This document shows positions 23,920-32,200 of a DNA stretch of 64,000 nucleotides, one piece after another. The stretch comes from Firmicutes bacterium HGW-Firmicutes-4. GTDB taxonomy: Bacteria > Bacillota > Clostridia > Eubacteriales > Eubacteriaceae. The notes beneath the pieces were generated by a model. The model ran no database searches. It was not told where the DNA came from and was given only the letters and a program-made list of their open reading frames with translations. Position 1 is the stretch's first letter. Every line of letters starts with the position of its first letter. The position numbers and the translations under genes are program-made. The DNA lies in contig PGZR01000002.1 of NCBI GenBank assembly GCA_002841405.1, forward strand, positions 1-64,000. Reading direction: 5' to 3'.

Positions 23920-24879
23920 TTAACCCTTCACCACATTTCGCTGCTCACCTTTTAGGAAACAGGCCAGATTATCGACAGCAATATCCATCAGCCGCTGCCG
24001 ACTTTCCCGGGGAGCCCAGGAAATATGTGGGGTGATAATAATGTTTTTGGCCTGAAGCAGTGGGTTGGTTAGTTTGATCGGTTCGGTTGAGACCACATCC
24101 ACCGCCGCTCCCCCGACCTTGCCGCTGTTGAGGGCATCACGCAAATCATCTTCAACAATCAGCTGGCCCCGGGAATTATTGATAATCAGAACGCCATCCT
24201 TCATTTTGGTGATATTTTTAGCATTGATAATCCCCCGGGTCTCATCAAAAAGCGGGCAATGGAGAACGATCACATCGGCTGCGGCAAACAATTCGTCCTG
24301 AGTGACGTACTGGCAGGTTTCTGATTCCAGCTCCGGGTATTTGGTGACATCATTGGCCAGCACCTTCATCCCCAGGGCCTGGGCAATATGTCCGGTGCGC
24401 TGACCGATTTTTCCAAAGCCGATGACCCCCATGGTTTTTCCTGCCAGTTCAATCAGCGGATAATTCCAATAGCACCAATCCGGGTTTTTGGCCCAGTCAC
24501 CGGCCAGCACCGAACCGGCATGATCGCCAATGCGATGGCACAACTCCATCAGCAGCGCGATGGCAAACTGCGACACCGCATAGGTCCCATAGCTGGGAAT
24601 ATTGGTCACAGTGATGCCATGTTCGCTGGCGGCAGCCACATCAACAATGTTATAGCCGGTGGCCAGCACCCCAATGTATTTGATCTGTTGGCAGACGTCC
24701 AGGGTTTCTTTGGTGATGGGAGTTTTATTGGTAAATACGATTTGGGCATCACCGATCCGTTCCCTAACCTCGGCTTCGCAGGTCCGGTCATAAACCGTCA
24801 GCGTACCCAATTTTTCCAGACCATTCCAGCTAAGATCACCGGGATTTAATGTAAAGCCATCCAATACGACTATCTTCAT
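23920..24879 (-). CDS. D-isomer-specific 2-hydroxyacid dehydrogenase (glycerate/hydroxypyruvate reductase-like)
   Basis: The 319-residue NAD-dependent dehydrogenase has VLATGYNIVDV, the Rossmann motif VIGFGKIGQRTG near 148-159, INNSRGQ with the catalytic Arg near 232, a Glu at about 261 (STEP) and catalytic His in TPHISWAPRESR near 280. Substrates in the family include glycerate, lactate and 2-ketoacids. The sequence resembles the glycerate dehydrogenase branch. Start at 24879 is chosen because AGGTGA lies six bases upstream. A GTG at 24888 overlaps that site. The cupin gene upstream on the same strand may be co-transcribed. Confidence 0.85.
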   Translation of the reverse strand: MKIVVLDGFTLNPGDLSWNGLEKLGTLTVYDRTCEAEVRERIGDAQIVFTNKTPITKETLDVCQQIKYIGVLATGYNIVDVAAASEHGITVTNIPSYGTYAVSQFAIALLMELCHRIGDHAGSVLAGDWAKNPDWCYWNYPLIELAGKTMGVIGFGKIGQRTGHIAQALGMKVLANDVTKYPELESETCQYVTQDELFAAADVIVLHCPLFDETRGIINAKNITKMKDGVLIINNSRGQLIVEDDLRDALNSGKVGGAAVDVVSTEPIKLTNPLLQAKNIIITPHISWAPRESRQRLMDIAVDNLACFLKGEQRNVVKG

Positions 24880-24931
24880 TTCTGTCACCTGCTTCTCTGT
24901 AATTTGCGTTCTTTCTCTTATATTTGTTACG

Positions 24932-25255
24932 TTATTCCGGCTGCTCCTCCGGTGGCGGGGCCTTGATCAAAATCAACTCCAGGGTTTCCGGATTAAAGTT
25001 ATTGAGAACCATTTTCGTATGTAAGGGGATCTTTAACACCGTGCCGGCCGGATAGGCGTAATAATCCTGATCATCCAGCTGTAGTGAGACAATCCCCCGG
25101 ATCACCGTCATATAAACCACGGCGTTGGTATTGTGCTCGGGAAACCCATCACTCTGATTCATAATCACATGCATATAATGAAGGTTTTCATCCAGAATAA
25201 CTTTTTCAACAACCTTGTCATTGCCGCGTGTCAATTTGAAAATCTGCTCAACCAT
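24932..25255 (-). CDS. Small cupin-fold protein
   Basis: The 107-residue single-domain cupin has motif 1-like HVIMNQSDGFPEHNTNAVVY and motif 2-like YAYPAGTVLKIPLHTKMVL, and ends in PPPEEQPE. Histidines for metal binding are only partly conserved. The start at 25255 follows AAAGGAGAAAGACA. Its role is unknown. Proximity to the dehydrogenase, 52 bases downstream, suggests a shared operon. Confidence 0.7.
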   Translation of the reverse strand: MVEQIFKLTRGNDKVVEKVILDENLHYMHVIMNQSDGFPEHNTNAVVYMTVIRGIVSLQLDDQDYYAYPAGTVLKIPLHTKMVLNNFNPETLELILIKAPPPEEQPE

Positions 25256-25507
25256 TGTCTTTCTCCTTTGCAATTCTGTCATCTTTCAGATGTTTTCATG
25301 TTAGTTTTATACCCGAGCGAGACCATTTTAACCGGTCATAACTAGTATTATTTAGTCTGAACAAAGGAATATTTAACCTCGTCGATTTATCCTTAATTAT
25401 TGGAATCGTCACTGAATCAGCTGCTGGTTGATTTCATCAACCAAAATCAACTGCAAATCGATTGTGCTTTTTTGTGATTGGCCCTATAATCAAAGCGAGG
25501 TGATAAA

Positions 25508-26626
25508 ATGAAAGAAATTAATATTGGCAAAATCATTGTCTCTAAACGTCGTGAAAAGGGTCTGACCCAGGAAGATCTGGCCGCCTATATTGGGGTTTCC
25601 AAGGCCTCAGTGTCCAAATGGGAAACTGGCCAGAGTTACCCGGATATTACCTTTCTGCCACAGCTTGGCGCCTATTTTAATATCAGCATCGATGAGCTGA
25701 TGGGCTATTCGCCACAGCTGACGGCGACCGATATCAAAGCTGTGTACCATCGGCTGGCAGATGATTTTGCCGCCAAACCGGTGGCTGAGGTGTTGACCGA
25801 ATGCGAAACCATCATTAAAAAATATTACTCCTGTTTTCCCCTGCTACTCCAGATGGCGGTGCTCCTGGCCAACCATCATATGCTGGCCCCGGAACCGGAG
25901 ACCCACCTGACGATACTGGAAACGGCAGTCACGCTGTGCCAGCGGATCAGAGCCGAAAGCGATGATATGACCCTGGCCCAGGATACGATAGCGATTGAGA
26001 GTACCTGCTATCTGATGCTCAACCAGCCCGCCAAAGTCATGGAACTGGTGGGCGAAACCGTCCGTCCCTTCCCCACTGATACTGAAATGCTGGCTCAGGC
26101 CTATCAGATGGCGGGTAATCCGGACAAGGCCAGACAGGTATTGCAGATCAGCAGCTATCAGCATCTGTTGATGCTGGTTTCCACAACCCCGTCCTATCTG
26201 ATGCTGAACGCCAGTGATCTTGATCGGGTCGCAACGATTCTGACCCGCACCCTGGGAGTAACTGAGCTTTATGATCTGGACGCCCTCCATCCCAATACCA
26301 TGGCCCAGGTTTATTACGCCGCTGCTCAGGTCTATGCCATCCATCAGGATGCTGATACCACCCTTAATTATCTGACCGCTTATACCGAGGTCTGTGTTTC
26401 TGACTTTTTCCCTTACACCCTCCATGGTGATGACTATTTTGACGCCATCCAGCCCTGGTTTGAGGATTTCGACCTGGGAGTGGGGGCCCCCCGCAGCGAG
26501 GAAGTCATCAAGCAAAGCATGCTGGACGGACTGGTCGCTAATCCCCAGTTTGATTTTATTAAAGAGGATCACCGCTTTCTCCAGCTGGTTAAGCAATTAA
26601 AAGCACATCTAACTAAAGTAATATAA
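25508..26626 (+). CDS. XRE-family regulator with a long helical C-terminal domain
   Basis: The 372-residue protein begins with a clear XRE helix-turn-helix (residues 7-65: RREKGLTQEDLAAYIGVSKA, then SVSKWETGQSYPDI). The remaining 300 residues are alpha-helical and TPR-like (for example AYQMAGNPDKARQVLQISSY) and probably sense a ligand or partner. It precedes the CPBP protease by 94 bases and may control it. The ribosome site is AGCGAGGTGATAAA. Confidence 0.85.
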   Translation: MKEINIGKIIVSKRREKGLTQEDLAAYIGVSKASVSKWETGQSYPDITFLPQLGAYFNISIDELMGYSPQLTATDIKAVYHRLADDFAAKPVAEVLTECETIIKKYYSCFPLLLQMAVLLANHHMLAPEPETHLTILETAVTLCQRIRAESDDMTLAQDTIAIESTCYLMLNQPAKVMELVGETVRPFPTDTEMLAQAYQMAGNPDKARQVLQISSYQHLLMLVSTTPSYLMLNASDLDRVATILTRTLGVTELYDLDALHPNTMAQVYYAAAQVYAIHQDADTTLNYLTAYTEVCVSDFFPYTLHGDDYFDAIQPWFEDFDLGVGAPRSEEVIKQSMLDGLVANPQFDFIKEDHRFLQLVKQLKAHLTKVI

Positions 26627-26720
26627 GCCTTGCCGCTGGTCTATGTTAGACCATTGTGACCCTGTTTAAATTTATCACTACTGCATTTACCCAAACTTAA
26701 ACTTTTGAAGGAGATAATCA

Positions 26721-27596
26721 ATGAAACGAATTGGAATTTTTTTAGGAATCACTTTTTCTCTGACCTGGATTCTGGCATTTGGCCTAATGGCCAATGGCGG
26801 ACTGGGCAACCCCTATGCCATTCTGGTACTTTCGGCGGTGATGCTGATGCCAGCCCTGGCCGTGGTAGCCACCCGGCTGATCACCAAAGAAGGATTCAAA
26901 GACTTTGGTCTTAAACCTCATTTAAAAGGCCATGTCCGTTATTATCTGGCGGCCTGGTTCGGTCCGGCGCTGCTGATTGCTTTGGGAGGCCTGATCTATT
27001 TTCTGGTCTTCCCAGATCAGTTTGACCCTACCATGAGTCAGATGGCCGGAATCTACGCAGCTCAGGGCGTTGACCTGCCTGAAGGTAGCCTGTTTACCAT
27101 CTTTCTGACACAGTTGCTGCTGGGCATCTTCCTGGCTCCCCTGCTTAATATCATTACCACCTCTGGTGAAGAAATCGGCTGGCGAGGTTATCTGCTGCCC
27201 AAACTGATGGAAATGTACAGCCCCCGGGTTTCCATCGTCATTTCCGGAATCATCTGGGGTTTGTGGCATGCGCCGATTATAGCCATGGGGCATAATTACG
27301 GCACTGGTTATCCCACCGCACCCTGGGGCGGAATTCTGGCGATGGTGTTCTTTTGCTTAGTGATTGGTTCCTTTTTCTCGTTGCTGGTCATCCGCACCAA
27401 AAGCTTTTTACCCGCCGCCATCGCCCATGGCTCTCTAAACGGCTTTGCGGCTATGTCTATCTGGTTTACCCTGGGAACCCCCAGCCCCTTCATCGGACCT
27501 CTGCCCACCGGGATCATCGGTGGCATCGGCTTAATCGTTGTGGGAATCCTTTCTTTTATCTGGGTGGGTAGTAAAAAACCCGTGACCAAATTATAA
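26721..27596 (+). CDS. CPBP-family intramembrane metalloprotease (CAAX protease-like)
   Basis: The 291-residue membrane protein has about eight helices and the two ABI/CPBP motifs: TSGEEIGWRGYLLPKL (EExxxR) near residues 151-166 and IWGLWHAPIIAMGH near 180, then a downstream His (AIAHGSLN). Such proteases process prenylated or other membrane substrates, or confer bacteriocin self-immunity. No bacteriocin gene was seen nearby. The ribosome site is GAAGGAGATAATCA. Confidence 0.88.
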   Translation: MKRIGIFLGITFSLTWILAFGLMANGGLGNPYAILVLSAVMLMPALAVVATRLITKEGFKDFGLKPHLKGHVRYYLAAWFGPALLIALGGLIYFLVFPDQFDPTMSQMAGIYAAQGVDLPEGSLFTIFLTQLLLGIFLAPLLNIITTSGEEIGWRGYLLPKLMEMYSPRVSIVISGIIWGLWHAPIIAMGHNYGTGYPTAPWGGILAMVFFCLVIGSFFSLLVIRTKSFLPAAIAHGSLNGFAAMSIWFTLGTPSPFIGPLPTGIIGGIGLIVVGILSFIWVGSKKPVTKL

Positions 27597-27654
27597 AAAA
27601 ACATATCAAAAGTAGTCCATGATTTCAGAATTTTTATTTAAAAATGATTTTAGG

Positions 27655-27683
27655 TTGACATAATGATATAGCTTTGATATAAT
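27655..27683 (+). promoter_or_regulatory. Consensus sigma-A promoter
   Basis: TTGACA and TATAAT are separated by exactly 17 bases, a perfect consensus. It is the strongest promoter seen in the window and reads into a gene-free stretch of about 270 bases. Confidence 0.85.
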
Positions 27684-27689
27684 GTACCC

Positions 27690-27956
27690 AATAAAGTTGT
27701 GAAGTATATACTTTGAGTAGTTTTTCTGGTGAGCTTGTTTACGTGTTGAGAAACGTGGAAATGTGTAAGCCGGGAGCGTAATAAACGAAATCTGTATAAA
27801 AAAACATTTTTATAGAACTGGGGCTTGTGTAGGATCGAGAGGTCATACACTATACTATTGGACGTTTCTGTCACAAATGGTATATTGTGAGTTATTTTTA
27901 TAGCGAAGCTAGAGCACTCTAACTCTGTATTTTCAGAGTTGGAGTGCTTTTTTTTA
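27690..27956 (+). ncRNA. Probable structured non-coding RNA or long leader, family unknown
   Basis: Between the perfect promoter and a strong terminator (AGCACTCTAACTCTG paired with CAGAGTTGGAGTGCT, then eight T residues, 27913-27955) there is no plausible ORF. The RNA has local hairpins: GTGTAGGATC-GAGA-GGTCATACAC with a GNRA loop (near 27826-27850) and a TATAAAAA/TTTTTATA stem near 27796-27815. About 265 bases of high predicted expression would fit a 6S-like or other abundant regulatory RNA, or an attenuated leader of the amino acid transporter, whose start lies 87 bases past the terminator. No known riboswitch class was recognised. Confidence 0.6.
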
Positions 27957-28042
27957 TAGATTTTTCCTTGATTTAAATCATTCAATCGTGAATGATTCGA
28001 TCAAGTTAATATAAATTTACAACTTACATTCAGGAGGAAAAA

Positions 28043-28834
28043 ATGAAAAAGAAAAAGTTAATGATAATGGTTTTAGGAGTGTTGCTGGCCGGTGTTTTAA
28101 GTGGCTGTTCCGGAGCATCTGCTGACGAAACCACCTATTCAAAAATTATGGAAAAAGGTGAGATGACCTTTGCTATGACCGGTGCTTACCCCCCCTTTAA
28201 CTACATCGATGAAAATGGTGAGCTGGCCGGATTTGATATTGAAATCGCCCATGCCATCGCTGCAAAAATGGGGGTTACGGCCAAACCCATCACTGTCGAA
28301 TGGGACGGCATCATCGGCGGTCTGACCGGGAATCGCTTTGATATGATTATCGGCAGCATGGCGGCTACTGAAGAACGCCTGAAACAGGTTAGTTTCACTG
28401 ATCCCTATTACTATGACGGGGCACAGTTTTTTGCTAAAGCCGGTTCGGGATTAAACAGCATCAACGAACTGGAAAATGGTAAGGTTGGCGTCGTTACCGG
28501 TACCACCTTCCATGAATATTTGGATGGCATGACAAATATTGCCGAAATTCTTCAATTCCAAAGCGATGTGGATAATTTCAAAAGCGTTGATCAGGGCCGT
28601 TCCGATGGGCTGGTTACCAGCAAGGTCGTTGGCGCCCGAGCCCCAATTGATTACGGGGTCGCTATTGAGCCGGTCGGTGATCTGCTTTATACTGAAAACA
28701 TCGCCATCGCCATTCGTCAGGATGACACGGAGTTGCTGGAAGCCGTCAACAAGGCTCTGGCTGAGCTGATTGCCGATGGCACCTATGCCGAAATCAGCAA
28801 CCGCTGGTTTGGCATGAATATTCTTGAAAAATAA
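28043..28834 (+). CDS. Amino acid ABC transporter substrate-binding lipoprotein
   Basis: The 263-residue protein has a lipoprotein signal peptide ending in the lipobox LSGC at about residue 22, then a family 3 solute-binding domain (MTFAMTGAYPPFNYIDENGE, GFDIEIAHAIAAKMG, EWDGIIGGLTGNRFDMII). It captures polar amino acids such as glutamine, arginine or cystine outside the membrane. The permease and ATPase genes follow. The ribosome site is CAGGAGGAAAAA. The bound amino acid cannot be inferred. Confidence 0.9.
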   Translation: MKKKKLMIMVLGVLLAGVLSGCSGASADETTYSKIMEKGEMTFAMTGAYPPFNYIDENGELAGFDIEIAHAIAAKMGVTAKPITVEWDGIIGGLTGNRFDMIIGSMAATEERLKQVSFTDPYYYDGAQFFAKAGSGLNSINELENGKVGVVTGTTFHEYLDGMTNIAEILQFQSDVDNFKSVDQGRSDGLVTSKVVGARAPIDYGVAIEPVGDLLYTENIAIAIRQDDTELLEAVNKALAELIADGTYAEISNRWFGMNILEK

Positions 28835-28844
28835 AAACTTATTA

Positions 28845-28879
28845 TTCAGGCAGTCCGGTACCTAACCGAACTGCCTGAA
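28845..28879 (+). other. Intercistronic hairpin after the binding-protein gene
   Basis: TTCAGGCAGT and ACTGCCTGAA form a 10-base stem with further CGG/CCG pairing inside and no U tract. It probably stabilises the binding-protein mRNA, which is often produced in excess of the permease. Confidence 0.5.
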
Positions 28880-28931
28880 CCCATTTAACCCCTGATCCGT
28901 TTGGATCTGAATTAAACCAAATCTAGAACTG

Positions 28932-28970
28932 TGACATCCGTGTCTTTTTATTGAGACGATACGGATGTCA
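28932..28970 (+). other. Second intercistronic hairpin before the permease gene
   Basis: TGACATCCGT and ACGGATGTCA form a perfect 10-base stem enclosing an inner GTCT/AGAC stem. The following bases TCATTTTA are a poor terminator. It may reduce read-through into the permease. Confidence 0.5.
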
Positions 28971-29007
28971 TCATTTTATGATGATTCTAAAAACAGGAGG
29001 TATCCCA

Positions 29008-29697
29008 TTGGATGCGATCGTAAATCTGACCAACAATAGTATTGATTTTTTTAAAACCGTGGTGGAATTTGCGCCTAAATTTATTCCCGGTGTAATCTTA
29101 ACCCTGCAGCTGGCATTCTTTTCCATCATTCTGGGGATGATTATCGGTCTGGTGGTGGCCGTATTAAAACTGACAAAATATAAGTGGTTAAAAAAAGTCA
29201 TGGACGTCTATATCACCATCGTCCGGGGAACCCCCCTATTACTGCAACTGTACTTTATTTTTTATGGACTCCCCAGCCTGGGCATTATGATCGACAGCTT
29301 CCCCTCAGCGATCATTGCCCTGGCCTTGCACAACGGCGCCTATATCAGTGAAATATTCCGGGGCTCCATTGAATCCATCGATTATGGTCAGCGGGAAGCC
29401 GCCCGGTCATTAGGCATGACCAAATGGCAGGCGATGAAACGGGTGGTGCTGCCCCAGGCCTTTAAGCGATCAGTACCCGCTTTGGGAAATCAGTTTATCA
29501 TTGCGGTAAAGGACTCATCTCTGGCCAGCGTGATTACCATCACCGAAACGATGCTGCTGGCCCGACAATTTGGTGCCGCCACCTTTAATGTCTTCCCGAT
29601 TTATTTTACTGCCGGGGTATACTACCTGATTATTACCATGGGACTGACTAAAATTCTCAGCATCGTCGAACAAAAATTAAAAGTAAATGAGAGGTAA
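29008..29697 (+). CDS. Amino acid ABC transporter permease (His/Glu/Gln/Arg type), TTG start
   Basis: The 229-residue permease has about five membrane helices and the EAA loop QREAARSLGMTKWQAMKRVVLPQA. The start is a TTG (reading LDAIVNLTNN) because a perfect AGGAGG lies seven bases upstream. A longer frame with ATG at 28951 overlaps the upstream hairpin and has no ribosome site. It functions as a homodimer with the downstream ATPase. Confidence 0.9.
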   Translation: MDAIVNLTNNSIDFFKTVVEFAPKFIPGVILTLQLAFFSIILGMIIGLVVAVLKLTKYKWLKKVMDVYITIVRGTPLLLQLYFIFYGLPSLGIMIDSFPSAIIALALHNGAYISEIFRGSIESIDYGQREAARSLGMTKWQAMKRVVLPQAFKRSVPALGNQFIIAVKDSSLASVITITETMLLARQFGAATFNVFPIYFTAGVYYLIITMGLTKILSIVEQKLKVNER

Positions 29698-29700
29698 CCA

Positions 29701-30426
29701 ATGAGTATGATTGAAATTAAGAACCTACATAAATATTTTGGTGAACTGGAAGTGCTCCGGGGTATTGATTTAACCGTTGACGAAAGCGAGGTCGTCTGTT
29801 TGATCGGCTCCAGCGGATCGGGAAAAAGCACCCTGCTGCGCTGCATCAATTTCCTGGAAGAAAAAAACGAGGGCGAAATCTACATCGACGGCCAGTTGGT
29901 TACGGTCAAAGACATCAATGAAATCCGCCAAAAGGTCGGAATGGTCTTTCAGCGTTTTAATCTTTTTCCTCATATGACGGTCATTCAGAACGTCATGGAA
30001 GGCCCTCTTACGGTTAAAAAAATAGACAAGAACAAAGCCCGGGAGCTGGCCATGGAGCTACTTGAAAAGGTTAACCTGCTGGATAAGGCCGACGAATACC
30101 CGGCCATGCTTTCCGGTGGACAACAGCAACGGGTGGCCATTGCCCGTTCTTTAGCCATGGAGCCGAAGGTAATTCTTTTTGATGAACCCACCTCGGCCCT
30201 AGATCCAGAACTGGTTGGAGAGGTCCTGGGGGTCATGAATGACCTGGCAAAAGAAGGCCGAACGATGATTATTGTAACCCACGAAATGGGCTTTGCCAAA
30301 GAGGTAGCCGACCGGGTCATCTTTATTCACGAAGGTCAGATAGCCGAAGAAGGTACTCCCGAAGACATTTTTGATCGCCCGGAAAATGAACGACTGCAGA
30401 ACTTTCTGGGTCAAATTTTAGTATAA
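29701..30426 (+). CDS. Polar amino acid ABC transporter ATP-binding protein
   Basis: The 241-residue GlnQ-type ATPase has Walker [10 protein letters not shown] (about residues 38-46), the Q-loop in [13 protein letters not shown], signature LSGGQQQR, Walker [15 protein letters not shown] and the switch His in IVTHEMGF. It starts three bases after the permease stop and completes the one-permease importer. Confidence 0.95.
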   Translation: MSMIEIKNLHKYFGELEVLRGIDLTVDESEVVCLIGSSGSGKSTLLRCINFLEEKNEGEIYIDGQLVTVKDINEIRQKVGMVFQRFNLFPHMTVIQNVMEGPLTVKKIDKNKARELAMELLEKVNLLDKADEYPAMLSGGQQQRVAIARSLAMEPKVILFDEPTSALDPELVGEVLGVMNDLAKEGRTMIIVTHEMGFAKEVADRVIFIHEGQIAEEGTPEDIFDRPENERLQNFLGQILV

Positions 30427-30475
30427 AACACCATTCCACCAACGGGCCTAAGACCAAGTTATCAACCAATCTTTT

Positions 30476-30504
30476 TTGATCTACCGGAAATTTAGTGTTA
30501 TACT
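30476..30504 (+). promoter_or_regulatory. Sigma-A promoter of the P-II-like/antiporter operon
   Basis: TTGATC and TATACT are separated by 17 bases, about 45 bases upstream of the P-II-like start codon. Confidence 0.65.
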
Positions 30505-30549
30505 GAAAGTAACAATAATTTTTATCACGATCAACTGAGGAGGAAATCA

Positions 30550-30903
30550 ATGAAGTTACTTGTTTATGTTTTAAGCCAGCCGGACAAACTGGATACCCTG
30601 CTGGCAGCCTTGGCAGCTCAAAAAATATGCGGCGCAACGGTGCTGGAAGGTCGGGGCATGGCCCGACACCTCAGCCATCTCCACGATACCGATGAAATCC
30701 CGATTCTTGGTTCATTAAGATCCTTTCTCAATCCGGATGTTGTCGAAAGTAATATAATTTTTATGATCCTCGAAGAAGAAAAAATCAATCAGGTCATCGA
30801 AGTGATTGAAGCCACGGTCGCCAATCTCGACGACGCCGATTCGGGCATTGTCTTCACGATCCCCGTCGATTTCGCGAAAGGTCTGTGTTCAATTGGAAGC
30901 TAA
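30550..30903 (+). CDS. P-II-like small regulatory protein
   Basis: The 117-residue protein has a ferredoxin-like P-II/CutA-type fold pattern: KLLVYVLSQPDKLDTLLAAL, GATVLEGRGMARHL, and EEEKINQVIEVIEATVANLD, then GIVFTIPVDFAKGL. The uridylylation Tyr and surrounding T-loop signature of GlnB/GlnK are absent, so it is not a classical nitrogen P-II. Its 3' end overlaps the antiporter start by 11 bases, which strongly suggests that it binds or gates that transporter, as P-II-like proteins do with SbtA or AmtB. The ribosome site is GAGGAGGAAATCA. Confidence 0.7.
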   Translation: MKLLVYVLSQPDKLDTLLAALAAQKICGATVLEGRGMARHLSHLHDTDEIPILGSLRSFLNPDVVESNIIFMILEEEKINQVIEVIEATVANLDDADSGIVFTIPVDFAKGLCSIGS

Positions 30904-32107
30904 ACTTATCATTGAAATAGCGATTATGTTGTTAGCCGGAATCCTGCTGGGACGATTGGCCAAACAATTCAAAATGCCCAATGTTACCGGTTACCTGATT
31001 GCCGGGCTCATTTTAGGACCTTCCTTTCTGAATATCATCTCGATTGATATGGTCAACGGTTTTGTGGTGATCTCGGATATTGCCCTGGGTTTCATCGCCT
31101 TTTCCATCGGCAGTCAGTTTGACCTCAACTATTTCCGGAAGGTTGGGATTGCTCCGATTGTGATTGCCACGGCGGAAGCCCTGCTGGCGGTAGTCCTGGT
31201 CACTCTGGTGCTGATGCTTTTCGGTTTTGATCCCAAGCTTGCAATTATGCTGGGCGCTATCGCGGCCGCGACCGCTCCCGCCCAGACTATTATGGTGATC
31301 AAGCAATATGATGCCAAAGGCCCCCTGACCTCGATGCTGATGAGCGTCGTCGCAGTGGATGACGCCATTGCTCTGATCGCCTTTGGTTTTGCCGCAACCA
31401 TCGTCAATGCTATGAATTCAGCAATTGAAACCAATTTGATCCTTTCGATTCTGGCCCCTTTTTATGAGGTCATTATTTCGTTTGTGCTGGGCGCCGCGGC
31501 AGGAATCCTGATGAAACTGTTTTTTCGGTTTTTCAAGAAACCTTCCAATCAAATCTGCATTGTCATCGCCTTTATTCTGCTGACTTACTGGGTCGCTGAT
31601 TTGCTTCATGGTTCACCCCTGCTGGCCTGTATGGCTCTGGGCGGTGTCCTGGTCAATATTTACCGCGATCATATCGATACCTTGATGAAAACCACCGATG
31701 CCTTTACGCCACCAATTTTTTTGGTCTTTTTTGTCATCTCCGGAGCCGGGTTTCAGGTTTCTGCTCTGCCAGCGATTGGCCTGATCGGGATCATTTACGT
31801 GGTCGTCCGGGTTATCGGCAAAATGGCTGGCTCCTGGTTAGGTGGAAAAATAACCCATCAGAATAAAAATATCTGCACCTACCTGGGACCAACCCTGATG
31901 CCTCAGGCCGGGGTCGCTTTGGGGCTGGTGGTGGTAGCCGCCAAGCTGGTGCCCCTGTATGCTGAACAAATCCAGGTCGTTATTTTGTGTTCCACCTTTA
32001 TCTATTCGGTGGTCGGCCCGATTGCCGCCAAGTATGCCCTGGTCAAAGCCGGTGAGATCACCCTTCCCGAGGCCCGGCCGTTAGCTCCGCATAAAATTCA
32101 TTCTTAA
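30893..32107 (+). CDS. CPA2-family cation:proton antiporter
   Basis: The 404-residue membrane protein has 11-13 helices of the KefB/NapA (Na_H_exchanger) type: AGILLGRLAKQFKMPNVTGY, LIAGLILGPSFLN and VDDAIALIAFGFA, with the Asp-Asp pair of ion-translocating CPA2 carriers. There is no C-terminal TrkA-N/RCK domain, so regulation may fall to the overlapping P-II-like protein. The start is taken as TTG at 30893 (AAAGG upstream). A longer frame from 30806 only reads the P-II gene out of frame. A hairpin terminator follows. Confidence 0.85.
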   Translation: MEAKLIIEIAIMLLAGILLGRLAKQFKMPNVTGYLIAGLILGPSFLNIISIDMVNGFVVISDIALGFIAFSIGSQFDLNYFRKVGIAPIVIATAEALLAVVLVTLVLMLFGFDPKLAIMLGAIAAATAPAQTIMVIKQYDAKGPLTSMLMSVVAVDDAIALIAFGFAATIVNAMNSAIETNLILSILAPFYEVIISFVLGAAAGILMKLFFRFFKKPSNQICIVIAFILLTYWVADLLHGSPLLACMALGGVLVNIYRDHIDTLMKTTDAFTPPIFLVFFVISGAGFQVSALPAIGLIGIIYVVVRVIGKMAGSWLGGKITHQNKNICTYLGPTLMPQAGVALGLVVVAAKLVPLYAEQIQVVILCSTFIYSVVGPIAAKYALVKAGEITLPEARPLAPHKIHS

Positions 32108-32111
32108 CGCC

Positions 32112-32152
32112 CAATGGCGATGCTTCCTTTTGAACAGGAAGCATCGCCATTG
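32112..32152. terminator. Hairpin between the antiporter and opuC-type operons
   Basis: CAATGGCGATGCTTCC and GGAAGCATCGCCATTG form a perfect 16-base stem with a nine-base loop, followed on the plus strand by TTAATTTATTTT. It probably terminates transcripts from both sides, which converge here. Confidence 0.75.
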
Positions 32153-32200
32153 TTAATTTATTTTCCAGTATCAACGTATTTCTAAGCGCTGACGATCTTA

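Noticed and set aside
27650-27985. Minus-strand frame of 111 codons across the candidate RNA
   Set aside because: No ribosome site or similarity. It runs against the consensus promoter and terminator, which fit a plus-strand RNA better.
30806-30892. Longer start for the CPA2 antiporter within the P-II-like gene
   Set aside because: The added residues are an out-of-frame translation of P-II sequence without hydrophobic character. TTG at 30893 gives the proper N-terminal helix.
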